64,000 bases of DNA from contig JAHDMJ010000005.1 of the NCBI GenBank assembly GCA_018436095.1, forward strand, positions 1 to 64,000, read 5' to 3'. Under the pieces are notes generated by a model that had not been told where the DNA came from, searched no databases, and saw nothing but the letters and a program-made list of their open reading frames with translations. Shown here piece after piece: positions 43,259 through 51,006 of the stretch (positions are counted from its first letter, which is position 1; each line of letters starts with the position of its first letter). The stretch is from Clostridia bacterium (GTDB lineage Bacteria; Bacillota; Peptococcia; DRI-13; UBA5745). Both the position numbers and the translations under genes were made by a program.

Positions 43259-44563
43259 ATGAGAGACAGCAGTTATGGTTTACCGGATGTAGCAGTGGCA
43301 AACGGTGATATTATTGCAACCTATTACATCGAAAGCGCCACGGAAGAGATCATGCGTTATGTAGTCGCCTTAATTGAGGAGCAGACCACCAGCACCTGGA
43401 CTCCCGTTCCCGGCGAGCATTCCCGGGTCCGGGACAACCACACCGGCAAGGTAATTGCCGTCTACGGACTGCCGGATTACGAATACGTCTTGCCCAAGGA
43501 TGAGACCAGGAAATACGTGATTCAGCTGGCTTACCCTGCCATCAACTTCGGACCGGAAATCCCCATGATGCTCTCTACCTTAATCGGCAACATTGCTCAG
43601 GTTCCCGTGCTGAAGCTTCTGGATATTTCTTTCCCGGAAGAATGGCTTAAAGGCTTTAATGGACCTAAGTTTGGCATTGAAGGCCTGAGGAAACTCATGA
43701 ACGTAAAGGATCGCCCCTTTGTCAATAACATGATTAAACCAGATTTGGGCTGGACACCTGAGGAAGGGGCTCAAATGGCTTATGAGGTGGCCCTGGGCGG
43801 CGTCGATCTGATTAAAGACGACGAGCTGCTGCCGGCCAATCCCCCTTATTGCCCTTTGGCAAAGAGGGTTAAGCTGATTACGGAAAGCGTAAAACGGGCT
43901 AACGAGCAAACGGGAGAGAAAACCCTCTACGTGCCCAATATCACTTCCGATGTAGCCCATCTCAAGGAAAATGCTTTGCGGGCCCTTGACGCCGGCGCCG
44001 AGGCCTTGATGATCAACTTCTATACTGTTGGTTTTTCCGCCGCCAAGATGATTGCCGATGATCCGGAAATCCAGGTGCCCATTATGGCCCATATCGACTT
44101 TTCCGGCGCTATTTTCGGCTCTCCCTATCAGGGCATAAGCTCCCCTCTTCTTGTAGGCAAACTGGCCCGCCTGGCCGGCGCCGACATGCAGATTGTGACC
44201 AGCCCTTACGGCAAATTCCCCGTTGTCCGCTACAAATGCCAGCAGCAGGTAATCAATGCCCGGCAGAAGTTCTTCCATATTAAATCCTTGCTGCCTATGC
44301 TTTCCGGCGGTATGACCCAAGGCGCCGTGCCGAAAACCATGAAGGAACTGGGTTACGACATTTGCTTGGCTGCCGGCGGCGCTATCCACGGTCATCCTAT
44401 GGGAGCCACGGCAGGAGGCAAATCCATGCGGCAGGCTATTGACGCTACCATGAAGAATATTGATTTAGAGGAATACGCCAAAGATCATCCGGAACTGGCC
44501 GCCGTTGTCAATACCTGGGGCAAATCCGACGCTACTGAATATTTCGATCTGAAAATAAAATAA
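43259..44563 (+). CDS. RuBisCO-like protein (RLP)
   Basis: This 434-aa protein has the RuBisCO large-subunit fold. K160 (IKPD) matches the first active-site lysine, and K186, D188 and E189 (GGVDLIKDDE) match the carbamylated lysine and Mg ligands. H279, K319 (YGKF, loop 6) and the phosphate-binding AAGGAIHGHPMGATAGG follow. The second lysine of the KPK motif is D162, the residue after H279 is isoleucine, and the serine of SGG is alanine, so CO2 fixation on ribulose bisphosphate is unlikely. Known RLPs act as enolases, isomerases, or decarboxylases of 3-oxo-isoapionate 4-phosphate. The setting with PTS, transketolase and dehydrogenase genes suggests action on a phosphorylated keto sugar or sugar acid. 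A GAGGAGG site precedes the ATG. Confidence 0.92.
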   Translation: MRDSSYGLPDVAVANGDIIATYYIESATEEIMRYVVALIEEQTTSTWTPVPGEHSRVRDNHTGKVIAVYGLPDYEYVLPKDETRKYVIQLAYPAINFGPEIPMMLSTLIGNIAQVPVLKLLDISFPEEWLKGFNGPKFGIEGLRKLMNVKDRPFVNNMIKPDLGWTPEEGAQMAYEVALGGVDLIKDDELLPANPPYCPLAKRVKLITESVKRANEQTGEKTLYVPNITSDVAHLKENALRALDAGAEALMINFYTVGFSAAKMIADDPEIQVPIMAHIDFSGAIFGSPYQGISSPLLVGKLARLAGADMQIVTSPYGKFPVVRYKCQQQVINARQKFFHIKSLLPMLSGGMTQGAVPKTMKELGYDICLAAGGAIHGHPMGATAGGKSMRQAIDATMKNIDLEEYAKDHPELAAVVNTWGKSDATEYFDLKIK

Positions 44564-44598
44564 GGCTTTAATTCCTTACTGTTCATGTCAGCACATTT

Positions 44599-44651
44599 CA
44601 GGGTATCGGAAGCCCAAAGGATACGCAGGGTTCCGATATCCTGATATTTTT
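44599..44651 (+). terminator. Terminator or attenuator between RLP and HAD genes
   Basis: A 13-bp stem (44599-44611 with 44631-44643, one G-U pair) and a 19-nt loop are followed by ATATTTTT. It probably lowers expression of the last gene relative to the operon. Confidence 0.75.
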
Positions 44652-44662
44652 AGGAGACGACG

Positions 44663-45532
44663 ATGATTAAAATTATTGCGATAGATATCGATGGAACTTT
44701 GCTTGAGTACGGTGAAACGAGTATTCAACCCGCAGTGCTGAATGCTATTCATTATGCGAAAAATAAAGGTACAACCATCATTCTTGCCTCAGGCAGGCAC
44801 TTTGAATCCGTCGCCCGGCTTCTAAAGGTATTGCAAATTGATGGCTATGCAATTACCATCAACGGCTCTGTTCTCTATGATGTAAAAAACCGGCATATTG
44901 TATATACAGAATACCTGGAAGAGGCTATTGTTGATTATTTATTAAGCGAATGCCGGGAGTTAAAGCTGGCCCATGTGCTAATGTCGGAAACAAAGGCTTA
45001 TACAGACATAAGCTTCAGAGACGACCGGGTGGTGGCTGTTTTAGAAAATGAAGGCACCGTCAATTTCTATTCCGATCATGCCCCTCCTGTTGCTTCAGCA
45101 AAAATAAACAAGCTTTCCATCATGTCAAATGATCTCGATTTATTAAGTACAATTAGGGATAACGTTAACCAGCGGTTTCCGGAGGCAACTCATGGAGATT
45201 TGGCAATGAAAGATACTCTGGAAATTTACTCGAAGCAAGCCAGCAAGGCGTCGGCTTTAGAATATCTAAGCAGGATATTGGATATAGAAAGCAGTGAAAT
45301 TGCGGCCATCGGCGATTCGGAAAACGACATAAAAATGATTCAAATGGCGGGCTGCGGCATTGTTATGGCAAATGCCAGCGTTAAAGTCAAGAAGTATGCC
45401 GGATATACTACAAAATCTGTAGCAGAAGCCGGCGTTGCCCATGCCATAATGAACATCATTCCTGCTTATGAAAAAAGCAGACTGCCCCTCTCTGGGAAGA
45501 GAACAAAAAATGGGGATCCGCTCTATAGCTAG
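44663..45532 (+). CDS. HAD-superfamily phosphatase (Cof type, IIB)
   Basis: This 289-aa hydrolase has motif I DIDGTLLEYG with both aspartates, motif II SGRH, a type IIB cap and motif IV GDSENDIKMI. These enzymes dephosphorylate sugar phosphates or flavin nucleotides. Being last in the PTS operon, it may dephosphorylate a pathway intermediate or relieve sugar-phosphate stress. AGGAGA precedes the ATG. Confidence 0.88.
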   Translation: MIKIIAIDIDGTLLEYGETSIQPAVLNAIHYAKNKGTTIILASGRHFESVARLLKVLQIDGYAITINGSVLYDVKNRHIVYTEYLEEAIVDYLLSECRELKLAHVLMSETKAYTDISFRDDRVVAVLENEGTVNFYSDHAPPVASAKINKLSIMSNDLDLLSTIRDNVNQRFPEATHGDLAMKDTLEIYSKQASKASALEYLSRILDIESSEIAAIGDSENDIKMIQMAGCGIVMANASVKVKKYAGYTTKSVAEAGVAHAIMNIIPAYEKSRLPLSGKRTKNGDPLYS

Positions 45533-45543
45533 ATCCCATTTTT
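45505..45543. terminator. Bidirectional terminator
   Basis: AAAAATGGGGATC (45506-45518) pairs with GATCCCATTTTT (45532-45543) with one bulged base. The flanking A-run and T-run serve both strands, separating the convergent HAD and PerR-like genes. The HAD stop lies in the loop. Confidence 0.75.
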
Positions 45544-45585
45544 ACTGGTTATGTGCCGATTGCTTAACAATACTTCCCATCATCT

Positions 45586-45990
45586 TTAAATCGCCGCTTT
45601 TCCCTCTTGCTGGCAATCCTCACAGGTACCGTAGAATTCTAAACGGTGGCCGTCGATTTGGAAGTTTTTTAGTACCTTTGCCTTATTCTCAACGGTCTTC
45701 ATCACCGGCATGGGCAGATCCCAAATCCGGCCGCATTGAGTGCAGCGAAAATGATAATGATTTTGAGCCGTGCCGTCAAAACGGCTCTGGCTGCTGCCAT
45801 AATTTAATTCCAAAATTTCGCCGTTGTCCCGCAGTTGATTAAGATTGCGATAAACCGTGCCCAAGGACAGGCCGGGGATTTCTTTACGAGCTTCCTGGTA
45901 AATCCATTCAGCCGTAGGATGGGTATCCACGCTGCGCAGGATCTCCAGGATGGCTGTTTTTTGCTTGGTTAAGCGCTGACTCTTGCTCAT
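45586..45990 (-). CDS. Fur-family repressor, PerR-like
   Basis: This 134-aa metalloregulator has an N-terminal winged helix (LSLGTVYRNLNQL) and two CxxC pairs (CTQC, CEDC) for structural zinc, preceded by HYHF. Overall pattern and length are those of PerR. ATG 45990 is chosen; the ATG nine bases upstream is too close to AAGGG. A peroxide or iron response is inferred. It is distinct from the zinc-operon regulator at 401. Confidence 0.85.
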   Translation of the reverse strand: MSKSQRLTKQKTAILEILRSVDTHPTAEWIYQEARKEIPGLSLGTVYRNLNQLRDNGEILELNYGSSQSRFDGTAQNHYHFRCTQCGRIWDLPMPVMKTVENKAKVLKNFQIDGHRLEFYGTCEDCQQEGKAAI

Positions 45991-46007
45991 GTATACCATC
46001 CCTTAAA

Positions 46008-46055
46008 AATAATAATTATTAATTAGATACTAATCCTAATCCTTTGTGATGTCAA
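46008..46055 (-). promoter_or_regulatory. Promoter and A/T palindrome of the PerR-like gene
   Basis: TTGACA (46055-46050) and TAGTAT (46032-46027) with a 17-bp spacer form a strong promoter. Just downstream, AATAATTATT lies at the centre of an A/T-rich near-palindrome that is reminiscent of Fur/PerR boxes. Autoregulation is inferred. Confidence 0.6.
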
Positions 46056-46084
46056 GAAAAAATAGTTCCCATAAATCGCCGGAT

Positions 46085-46585
46085 TTATGAAAGCTTCGCC
46101 GCATCTATGCCCATTTTGGCTAAAGATGTCTTTGCCCGCTGATTAAGTTCCAAGTCAGAACAGCGTTTTACAATGGTTTTTAAGATCTCTTCATAATTAT
46201 TTAGTGTGGAATTAACCCTGATCCGTACCGGCTTAGACTGATTGTCCTGCAAAATATAGCTGCGGCCAAAGGTAAACAGGCTGGTATCGTCTTTGAGATA
46301 ACGGCCATCCTGCCACTTGATGGTCAAGGTCTTCCGGAGGGGACCGGCGCCTTTTTCCTGCACCAGCCTGTCGGCATAGACCAAAATCTTGCTGGAGCTG
46401 TCTTGCCAGATAATAAAGGCAAAGCCCGCGGCAAACAAAAAAACCAGGGCGGCTATGCCATATTTGCCGCCGTCGGCAATGGCTACCGGAATCAGGGCAG
46501 CCAACAAAAAGGTAATGACGCTTAACTGGATTTTGATCCTTCTTAAATAAGTGTATTCAGCCATCGGTCTTTCTTTGCTCATCAT
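46085..46585 (-). CDS. Membrane protein with PH-like C-terminal domain
   Basis: This 166-aa protein has two adjacent membrane helices (about 18-37 and 42-62) followed by a soluble beta-rich domain beginning SSSKILVYADRLVQEKG, resembling bacterial PH-domain membrane proteins. It starts on the base after the stop of the upstream gene, so the pair is coupled; the second ATG (46582) has better spacing to GAAGGG. Function unknown. Confidence 0.7.
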   Translation of the reverse strand: MMSKERPMAEYTYLRRIKIQLSVITFLLAALIPVAIADGGKYGIAALVFLFAAGFAFIIWQDSSSKILVYADRLVQEKGAGPLRKTLTIKWQDGRYLKDDTSLFTFGRSYILQDNQSKPVRIRVNSTLNNYEEILKTIVKRCSDLELNQRAKTSLAKMGIDAAKLS

Positions 46586-47641
46586 TTACCCTTCCATAAC
46601 CCGCCGGAATATCTCTTCTTCTGTCTCGTCAAGGACATTGACTACCGGAGCCTTTACCAGCTCTAAAAAACGCTCTTTTAACTTATCTTTATCAACATAG
46701 GCTGCTTCATAATCATGGGTAGAATAGCGATAGCGGGGATAAAAAGGATTGATGGTGATCAGCTTCAGCTTCACCTGTCTCAATACCGCCACCTTAGCCC
46801 CCATATCCTCAAGGCCTTTCAGCCAGCGCTGTAAATCCATGGGCAAGCCGGACACCAGTATCTTGATGGGGTCTTGAAAAACGAAGGTCACTCCTTGCAG
46901 CTTCTGGCCGCCTTTTTCCAGCAAGGCTTCAAAAGCGTCGCTGCCGATAATACCCTTTATGGCAACGGCTTCGGTGCCGGGCTGGATCCGTTTCAGCAGT
47001 TCTTTCGCCGTATCTTCGTCCAAAAGGGAGGTGCTTTCCAAAATAGCTCCCGCCCCTACTTTTTCCGCAAAATCGGCGCCTGCCGCCGGCTGATAAACAG
47101 GCAGCTCATATATGCTGCTGATATTGGCGGTTTCCTGGGCCAAAAGCTCGATATCCGCTTTACGGGAAGCGCCGGTAGCCATAATTATGCCGTCCGCCTC
47201 CACCATGGGAGCGATTCTGTTGAGGGCGCCGTCCACCAGGATCAGATCACAGCCCACTTCTTCCAGCATATCATTGGCCCGGCGAATCTCACTGCTTTTG
47301 GTAGGACCGGCAAGCAACAACAGACCGGGTTTTCTCACCCGGCCAATCACCACTTTGCCTAAAGCCGTGTCCATATCGGTTCGTTTTAAAATCTCGATGT
47401 CGGCGCCGCTTTCTTTGGCGCAGCGTTCGGCAATGGCTACCAGAGTACCGTTTTCCGCATATATCCTGGGTTTAGGCAACCCGGTGACATGATCCGCTAA
47501 TTCACCGTCATAGCCTATACTGGTGAGGGCCACTCGTAAGCCCTGGGCATAAGCGCCATCCATCACTACTTTCATGGTTGTGGTTTTACCTGTGTTTTTG
47601 GCCGTACCGCAAAAGCCTAAAATCTTTGCCATTTCTATCAA
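46586..47641 (-). CDS. P-loop NTPase of unknown role
   Basis: This 351-aa protein opens with a Walker A GFCGTAKNTGKTTT and has LILVDGALNR as a likely Walker B. The first domain resembles MobB/dethiobiotin-synthetase-like NTPases. The C-terminal third (about 260-350) contains a conserved-looking NPFYPRYRYS segment. I cannot name the family with confidence. It pairs with the membrane protein gene downstream. Confidence 0.7.
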   Translation of the reverse strand: MIEMAKILGFCGTAKNTGKTTTMKVVMDGAYAQGLRVALTSIGYDGELADHVTGLPKPRIYAENGTLVAIAERCAKESGADIEILKRTDMDTALGKVVIGRVRKPGLLLLAGPTKSSEIRRANDMLEEVGCDLILVDGALNRIAPMVEADGIIMATGASRKADIELLAQETANISSIYELPVYQPAAGADFAEKVGAGAILESTSLLDEDTAKELLKRIQPGTEAVAIKGIIGSDAFEALLEKGGQKLQGVTFVFQDPIKILVSGLPMDLQRWLKGLEDMGAKVAVLRQVKLKLITINPFYPRYRYSTHDYEAAYVDKDKLKERFLELVKAPVVNVLDETEEEIFRRVMEG

Positions 47642-47676
47642 TAATCTCCTATTAATCTTTTAGAGGTTGCAGAGTA

Positions 47677-48249
47677 CTAGCTTCTTTTTTTCCATTTGGG
47701 GACAATGGAAAGCTTCTCATATTCCGACCGCAGCATCCCCAGAAAAAAAACGTTGGCATATTTGCCGTCTACAAAGGCCTGGTTTCGCAAATGGCCTTCG
47801 GGCTTGTAGCCAAACTTCAGGGCATTTTGCAAACCGTAAGGCTGGCTTTCTAAAATCCGCATATATGTCTTTTGCAGGCCCAGCCCATAATAGGCCAGAT
47901 CAAGCAATACGATGAGCAGGTCAAGACCAAAGCCTGCCAGGCGCATATCCTTCTCTCCTATGCCCAGCAAAAGCTCGGCATTGCCGTTGAGCCGGTCAAT
48001 ATTGCGCAGGCAGCAGACACCGATGGGTACCTGATCTCTGGCTCTCAACACCAAAAACGTCAGCTTATCCAACCGGGGATCATATATCCCTCCCTGGGAC
48101 TGAGCGATTTCTTCTTTAATCGACTCGAGATCAATGCTATCATATGCATCATAAGCCTGGCGAAAATCCTTATCCATATACCATTTTTGCAGAATTTCCG
48201 CATCGGCGGCCTCAAGAGTGCGCAGGATTACTTTTTTGCCTTTCAGCAT
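47677..48249 (-). CDS. GNAT acetyltransferase, RimJ/RimL-like
   Basis: This 190-aa protein opens MLKGKKVILRTLEAADAEIL, the classic start of RimJ/RimL-type acetyltransferases. It keeps the acetyl-CoA region (GEKDMRLAGFGLDLLIVLLDLAY) and the C-terminal ESQPYGLQNALKFGYKPEG segment. The substrate could be a protein N-terminus or a small amine; undecided. A GGAGGTGACCC site precedes it. Confidence 0.82.
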   Translation of the reverse strand: MLKGKKVILRTLEAADAEILQKWYMDKDFRQAYDAYDSIDLESIKEEIAQSQGGIYDPRLDKLTFLVLRARDQVPIGVCCLRNIDRLNGNAELLLGIGEKDMRLAGFGLDLLIVLLDLAYYGLGLQKTYMRILESQPYGLQNALKFGYKPEGHLRNQAFVDGKYANVFFLGMLRSEYEKLSIVPKWKKRS

Positions 48250-48315
48250 GGGTCACCTCCATAATTCAAGGTATAATAACCGCTTTATGGTTATTATCCG
48301 AATTCGATTGCCATA

Positions 48316-49479
48316 TCAGGACTTTGCCGTAGGAATAAGGATCAATCCCGATAAAATTTTTGGTGCAAAAAACGTAGATTTCTCCGGCATAACGATTTCC
48401 GGATCCAAAGTGCCGGCATCAGCCACGGCCATTAAATCTTCGGGATTGACGGGATGGAGGGCCACGGCCAGATCGTAAATTCCTTCATCTACCACCTGCT
48501 GCATGCGGGCCAGATCCTGCTCCGGATAATAATCAAAATGGCGGCTGTCCATAATCATGTCATGCTGCAAACCCAGCAGCGGGTACAAGGTATTTTCCAA
48601 AATGCGGCAGTCCAGGCGCTCAATAACATCCCTCTCATCGACGGCGTCAACTTTATACTGCCATATGCCCTTTCTGGTATAGATCGTGAAGGCATGGCGC
48701 TGCGGCGTAGCAAAAGCCGCCACCGGCTCCAAAGGCAGCTTTTCTTTAATGTCTTCAAAATCCACCTTGCCCCGGATCACCCGGTTGTAGGCCTGGATTT
48801 TGGCTTGATCCGCCGGACAAACGTAAGCAATGCAGCGGTCAAGGCCCATTTTGAGGGCGCTGTGGTAGCGGTGATGACCGTCTGCAATATAAAGGGGCTC
48901 CCGCCCTACCATATCTTTCAGCAACTGACCTTGAGGGCTGTCTTCGTCTATTTTGAAAATACGGTTGCGGATACCGCTAAGCTCCGACTCTCCCTGAAAA
49001 TCCGAAGTAAATTCATAAAGAGGCTGATTGACGGCGCAAACCTGCTCCAGAACCTGGCCAATAGGCGCTCTCGTCAAAAGCCAAATCGGCTCCGTCACAT
49101 AGCCCGTCTCTTCCATTAGTTTTATCCTGCCTTTAACTTTTTCATCAAAAGTTTTTTCGTGGCGGATAACCTCTTTCCTCTCATAGGGAGTAACTTGGGG
49201 AGCAGCCAGCATACCGAGACGGCGCTGGGCGCCGTAGCATTGTTCGTAAACATAAAAGCCGGGCTTTTCGTCTTCGATAAGCGCGCCTTTTTGACGCAAA
49301 GCGGCAAGCCCGGCCACCGGTGAGCCGCCTAAAATCACATGATATAAAGAGTCAGGATTGCTTTGCAGCAGCATTTCCAAAGGAGTGCCCGGTTTAATCA
49401 CATCGTAAGGGGGACAAGTAACCTTTTCTGCCCATGCGACCGCCGGACGCAAGCCCGCCAAACCGAAAATCTTAGCCAA
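48316..49479 (-). CDS. DUF1015 family protein
   Basis: This 387-aa conserved protein has CPPYDVI near the N-terminus and the hallmark ADGHHRYHSAL in the middle, which defines DUF1015. Many anaerobic Firmicutes carry it near serine-biosynthesis genes, but those are not seen here. The HHR motif suggests a metal- or phosphate-binding site. Biochemical role unknown. Confidence 0.88.
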   Translation of the reverse strand: MAKIFGLAGLRPAVAWAEKVTCPPYDVIKPGTPLEMLLQSNPDSLYHVILGGSPVAGLAALRQKGALIEDEKPGFYVYEQCYGAQRRLGMLAAPQVTPYERKEVIRHEKTFDEKVKGRIKLMEETGYVTEPIWLLTRAPIGQVLEQVCAVNQPLYEFTSDFQGESELSGIRNRIFKIDEDSPQGQLLKDMVGREPLYIADGHHRYHSALKMGLDRCIAYVCPADQAKIQAYNRVIRGKVDFEDIKEKLPLEPVAAFATPQRHAFTIYTRKGIWQYKVDAVDERDVIERLDCRILENTLYPLLGLQHDMIMDSRHFDYYPEQDLARMQQVVDEGIYDLAVALHPVNPEDLMAVADAGTLDPEIVMPEKSTFFAPKILSGLILIPTAKS

Positions 49480-49647
49480 CGCTATCTACCTCCCAATTTA
49501 TACTGATTGCCGGAGCAAATTCGGCATTAGTACTGCGATCTATCAAGTTATTTTATCATCTTTCCGTCCATAATTAAAGGCCATTCTCTCTTTTATTGTT
49601 TAATTTAAACCTGACCTTATTAAAATTAAGGCCCGGCAAAAAAAACA

Positions 49648-49675
49648 TTGCTTTGTGCCCAGGCTTTGATATAAT
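49648..49675 (+). promoter_or_regulatory. Promoter of the DUF1858 gene
   Basis: TTGCTT (49648-49653) and a perfect TATAAT (49670-49675) are 16 bp apart, 52 bp upstream of the start codon. Confidence 0.65.
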
Positions 49676-49727
49676 CGAATTAATAAGGGCATCCTTATAG
49701 TAAATATTAAGCCGGGAGGTTTTTTTC

Positions 49728-49931
49728 ATGATTACAAAAGATATGGCTATTACCGATATCGTAGCCAATTTTCCTGAGGTTGTTCCCGTATTCAGAGAAT
49801 ATGGCATGGGCTGCATTGGCTGTATGGCCGCCCGTTTTGAAAATTTGGCCCAGGGCGCCGAGGTCCACGGCATCGATGTGGATCAGCTATTAGCTGATTT
49901 GAATGCCGCCGCAGAAGAAAAACAAGCCTAA
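49728..49931 (+). CDS. DUF1858 small protein
   Basis: This 67-aa protein has DUF1858 features: a helical VANFPEVVPVFREYGM segment and a CIGC pair (C29, C32), related to the N-terminus of ScdA/Ric-type proteins. It is often found alone in anaerobes and is thought to bind or sense metal or redox state. It is monocistronic with its own promoter and terminator, and GGGAGG precedes the ATG. Confidence 0.85.
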   Translation: MITKDMAITDIVANFPEVVPVFREYGMGCIGCMAARFENLAQGAEVHGIDVDQLLADLNAAAEEKQA

Positions 49932-49990
49932 AGCAGGCACTTTTAAGCGAAAATGAAGGCCGGGCACATTTAAGCGATGGCGAAGGCCGG

Positions 49991-50041
49991 GAGCTGCTGC
50001 AAATTGGTTTTAAGAAGCCAAGGAGCGGCAGTTCTTTTTTT
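49991..50041 (+). terminator. Terminator of the DUF1858 gene
   Basis: GAGCTGCTGC pairs with GCGGCAGTTC (two G-U pairs); an inner TTGG/CCAA stem sits across a 3x3 internal loop. Seven T (50035-50041) follow. Confidence 0.78.
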
Positions 50042-50179
50042 GCCCGCAGGGGGAAGGAAGAGGGCAAGGAGGAGGCGTGAACAGAGCGGCAGGTATTAAG
50101 GGAATGCGGCTTAGCAGGGCGGGCATTAGGGAAGTATGGCTTAGCAGGCAAGGGAGCGGCTGCAATGCCCCCATGAGAG

Positions 50180-50600
50180 AGTTCATGGGGCGGCTGTGCA
50201 AAATTGCAAGTTTTAACGCAGGGGCACCCCCAACGGGTGTGCAAAATTGCAGGTTTGTCACTGTTTGACTATGCTAACTGAGCAAAATTTCAACTTTGTA
50301 TCTGCTGTCCCGCTGTTTTTGAGCAAAATTTCAAGTTTAACTGTGTGTCGCCCCATCGGAATAGAGTGCACTTTCTCGCTGCGACACTAAATATAGGCAA
50401 AAGGGACTGGCCACAGCCAAAAACTAGTCTTCAAACGCTAACAAACTTGCATTTTTGCTCAGTTAGCCTCTGCTTTTAGCCTAAATTTGGTGTCCGCTGC
50501 AACACAACTTCGATTTTTGTGCACCTCGCCCGATTTGCCACCGACTTTTTCGGTGCCCTCCAACAAACCTGCAATTTTGCGCGTTTTCCAAAGGAGCGGC
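50180..50600. repeat. Dispersed intergenic repeat locus R4
   Basis: The gap 49932-51006 has no gene after the DUF1858 terminator. Repeat elements include GTGCAAAATTGCAAGTTTT near 50197, GTGCAAAATTGCAGGTTTG near 50238, GAGCAAAATTTCAACTTTG near 50281, GAGCAAAATTTCAAGTTTA near 50322 and CACAACTTCGATTTTTGTG near 50503. The stretch 50461-50552 is a near-identical inverted copy of 20642-20732. The remainder up to 50736 holds nothing recognisable. Confidence 0.8.
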
Positions 50601-50736
50601 CGAACGGCGGCTCCACGCCAGGCCGGCAAAGTGCTACTGACAGATCTGGCTGCTATTAAGCAGCCGCTCATCCGCAACCGGCACAGTCCGGGACCGGCCA
50701 GCGGCGAACTCCCCAGCCGCGGACTCCCCCGTCACG

Positions 50737-50906
50737 AACCGCTGCAAATCATCGCAAACTGTCGTGAACCATCGCGAATCGTCGTGAACTGTCGTGAACC
50801 ATCGCGAATCATCGCAAACTGTCGTGAACCATCGCGAACCGTCGTGAACCATCGCAAACCGCTGCAAGCGGCTGCAAGCCGTTGCGAATCGTCGCGAGCC
50901 ATCGCA
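50737..50906. repeat. 10-bp tandem repeat, 17 units
   Basis: Seventeen consecutive 10-bp units fit AAYYRTCGYR (for example AACCATCGCG, AACTGTCGTG, AATCATCGCA). Higher-order periods of 30 and 60 bp are visible: AACTGTCGTG followed by AACCATCGCG starts at 50757, 50787 and 50817. The last units before the terminator are the most degenerate. The array begins directly beyond the hydrogenase-like operon terminator. Confidence 0.92.
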
Positions 50907-50935
50907 AAAAGGCTGCCGCAAAATTGGCGGCAGCC
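50906..50935 (-). terminator. Terminator of the hydrogenase-like operon
   Basis: A perfect 9-bp GC-rich stem (50911-50919 with 50927-50935) has a 7-nt loop and is followed on the - strand by TTTTT (50910-50906). Confidence 0.85.
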
Positions 50936-51006
50936 TCGATTAATCGACGAGAAGTGAGCAGCGATTGATTTTCCCCTTGATTGAGCCCTCTTTTCTGCCC
51001 CCTGCC

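Noticed and set aside
43259-44563. Genuine carbon-fixing RuBisCO
   Set aside because: The second lysine of KPK, the SGG serine and the histidine-arginine region are altered, and no phosphoribulokinase is nearby.
43259-44563. Methionine-salvage RLP (MtnW type)
   Set aside because: None of the salvage partners (mtnA, mtnK, mtnX, mtnB, mtnD) is adjacent; the neighbours are PTS and pentose-phosphate genes.
48454-49119. 221-codon + strand frame
   Set aside because: It is antisense to the DUF1015 gene and has no supporting ribosome site or motif.
50737-50906. Possible CRISPR array
   Set aside because: The unit is only 10 bp, there are no unique spacers and no cas genes in the window.
50487-50957. 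156-codon + strand frame across the 10-bp array
   Set aside because: It is open only because a repeat of 10 bp gives a 30-bp coding period; it crosses another repeat locus and the operon terminator.
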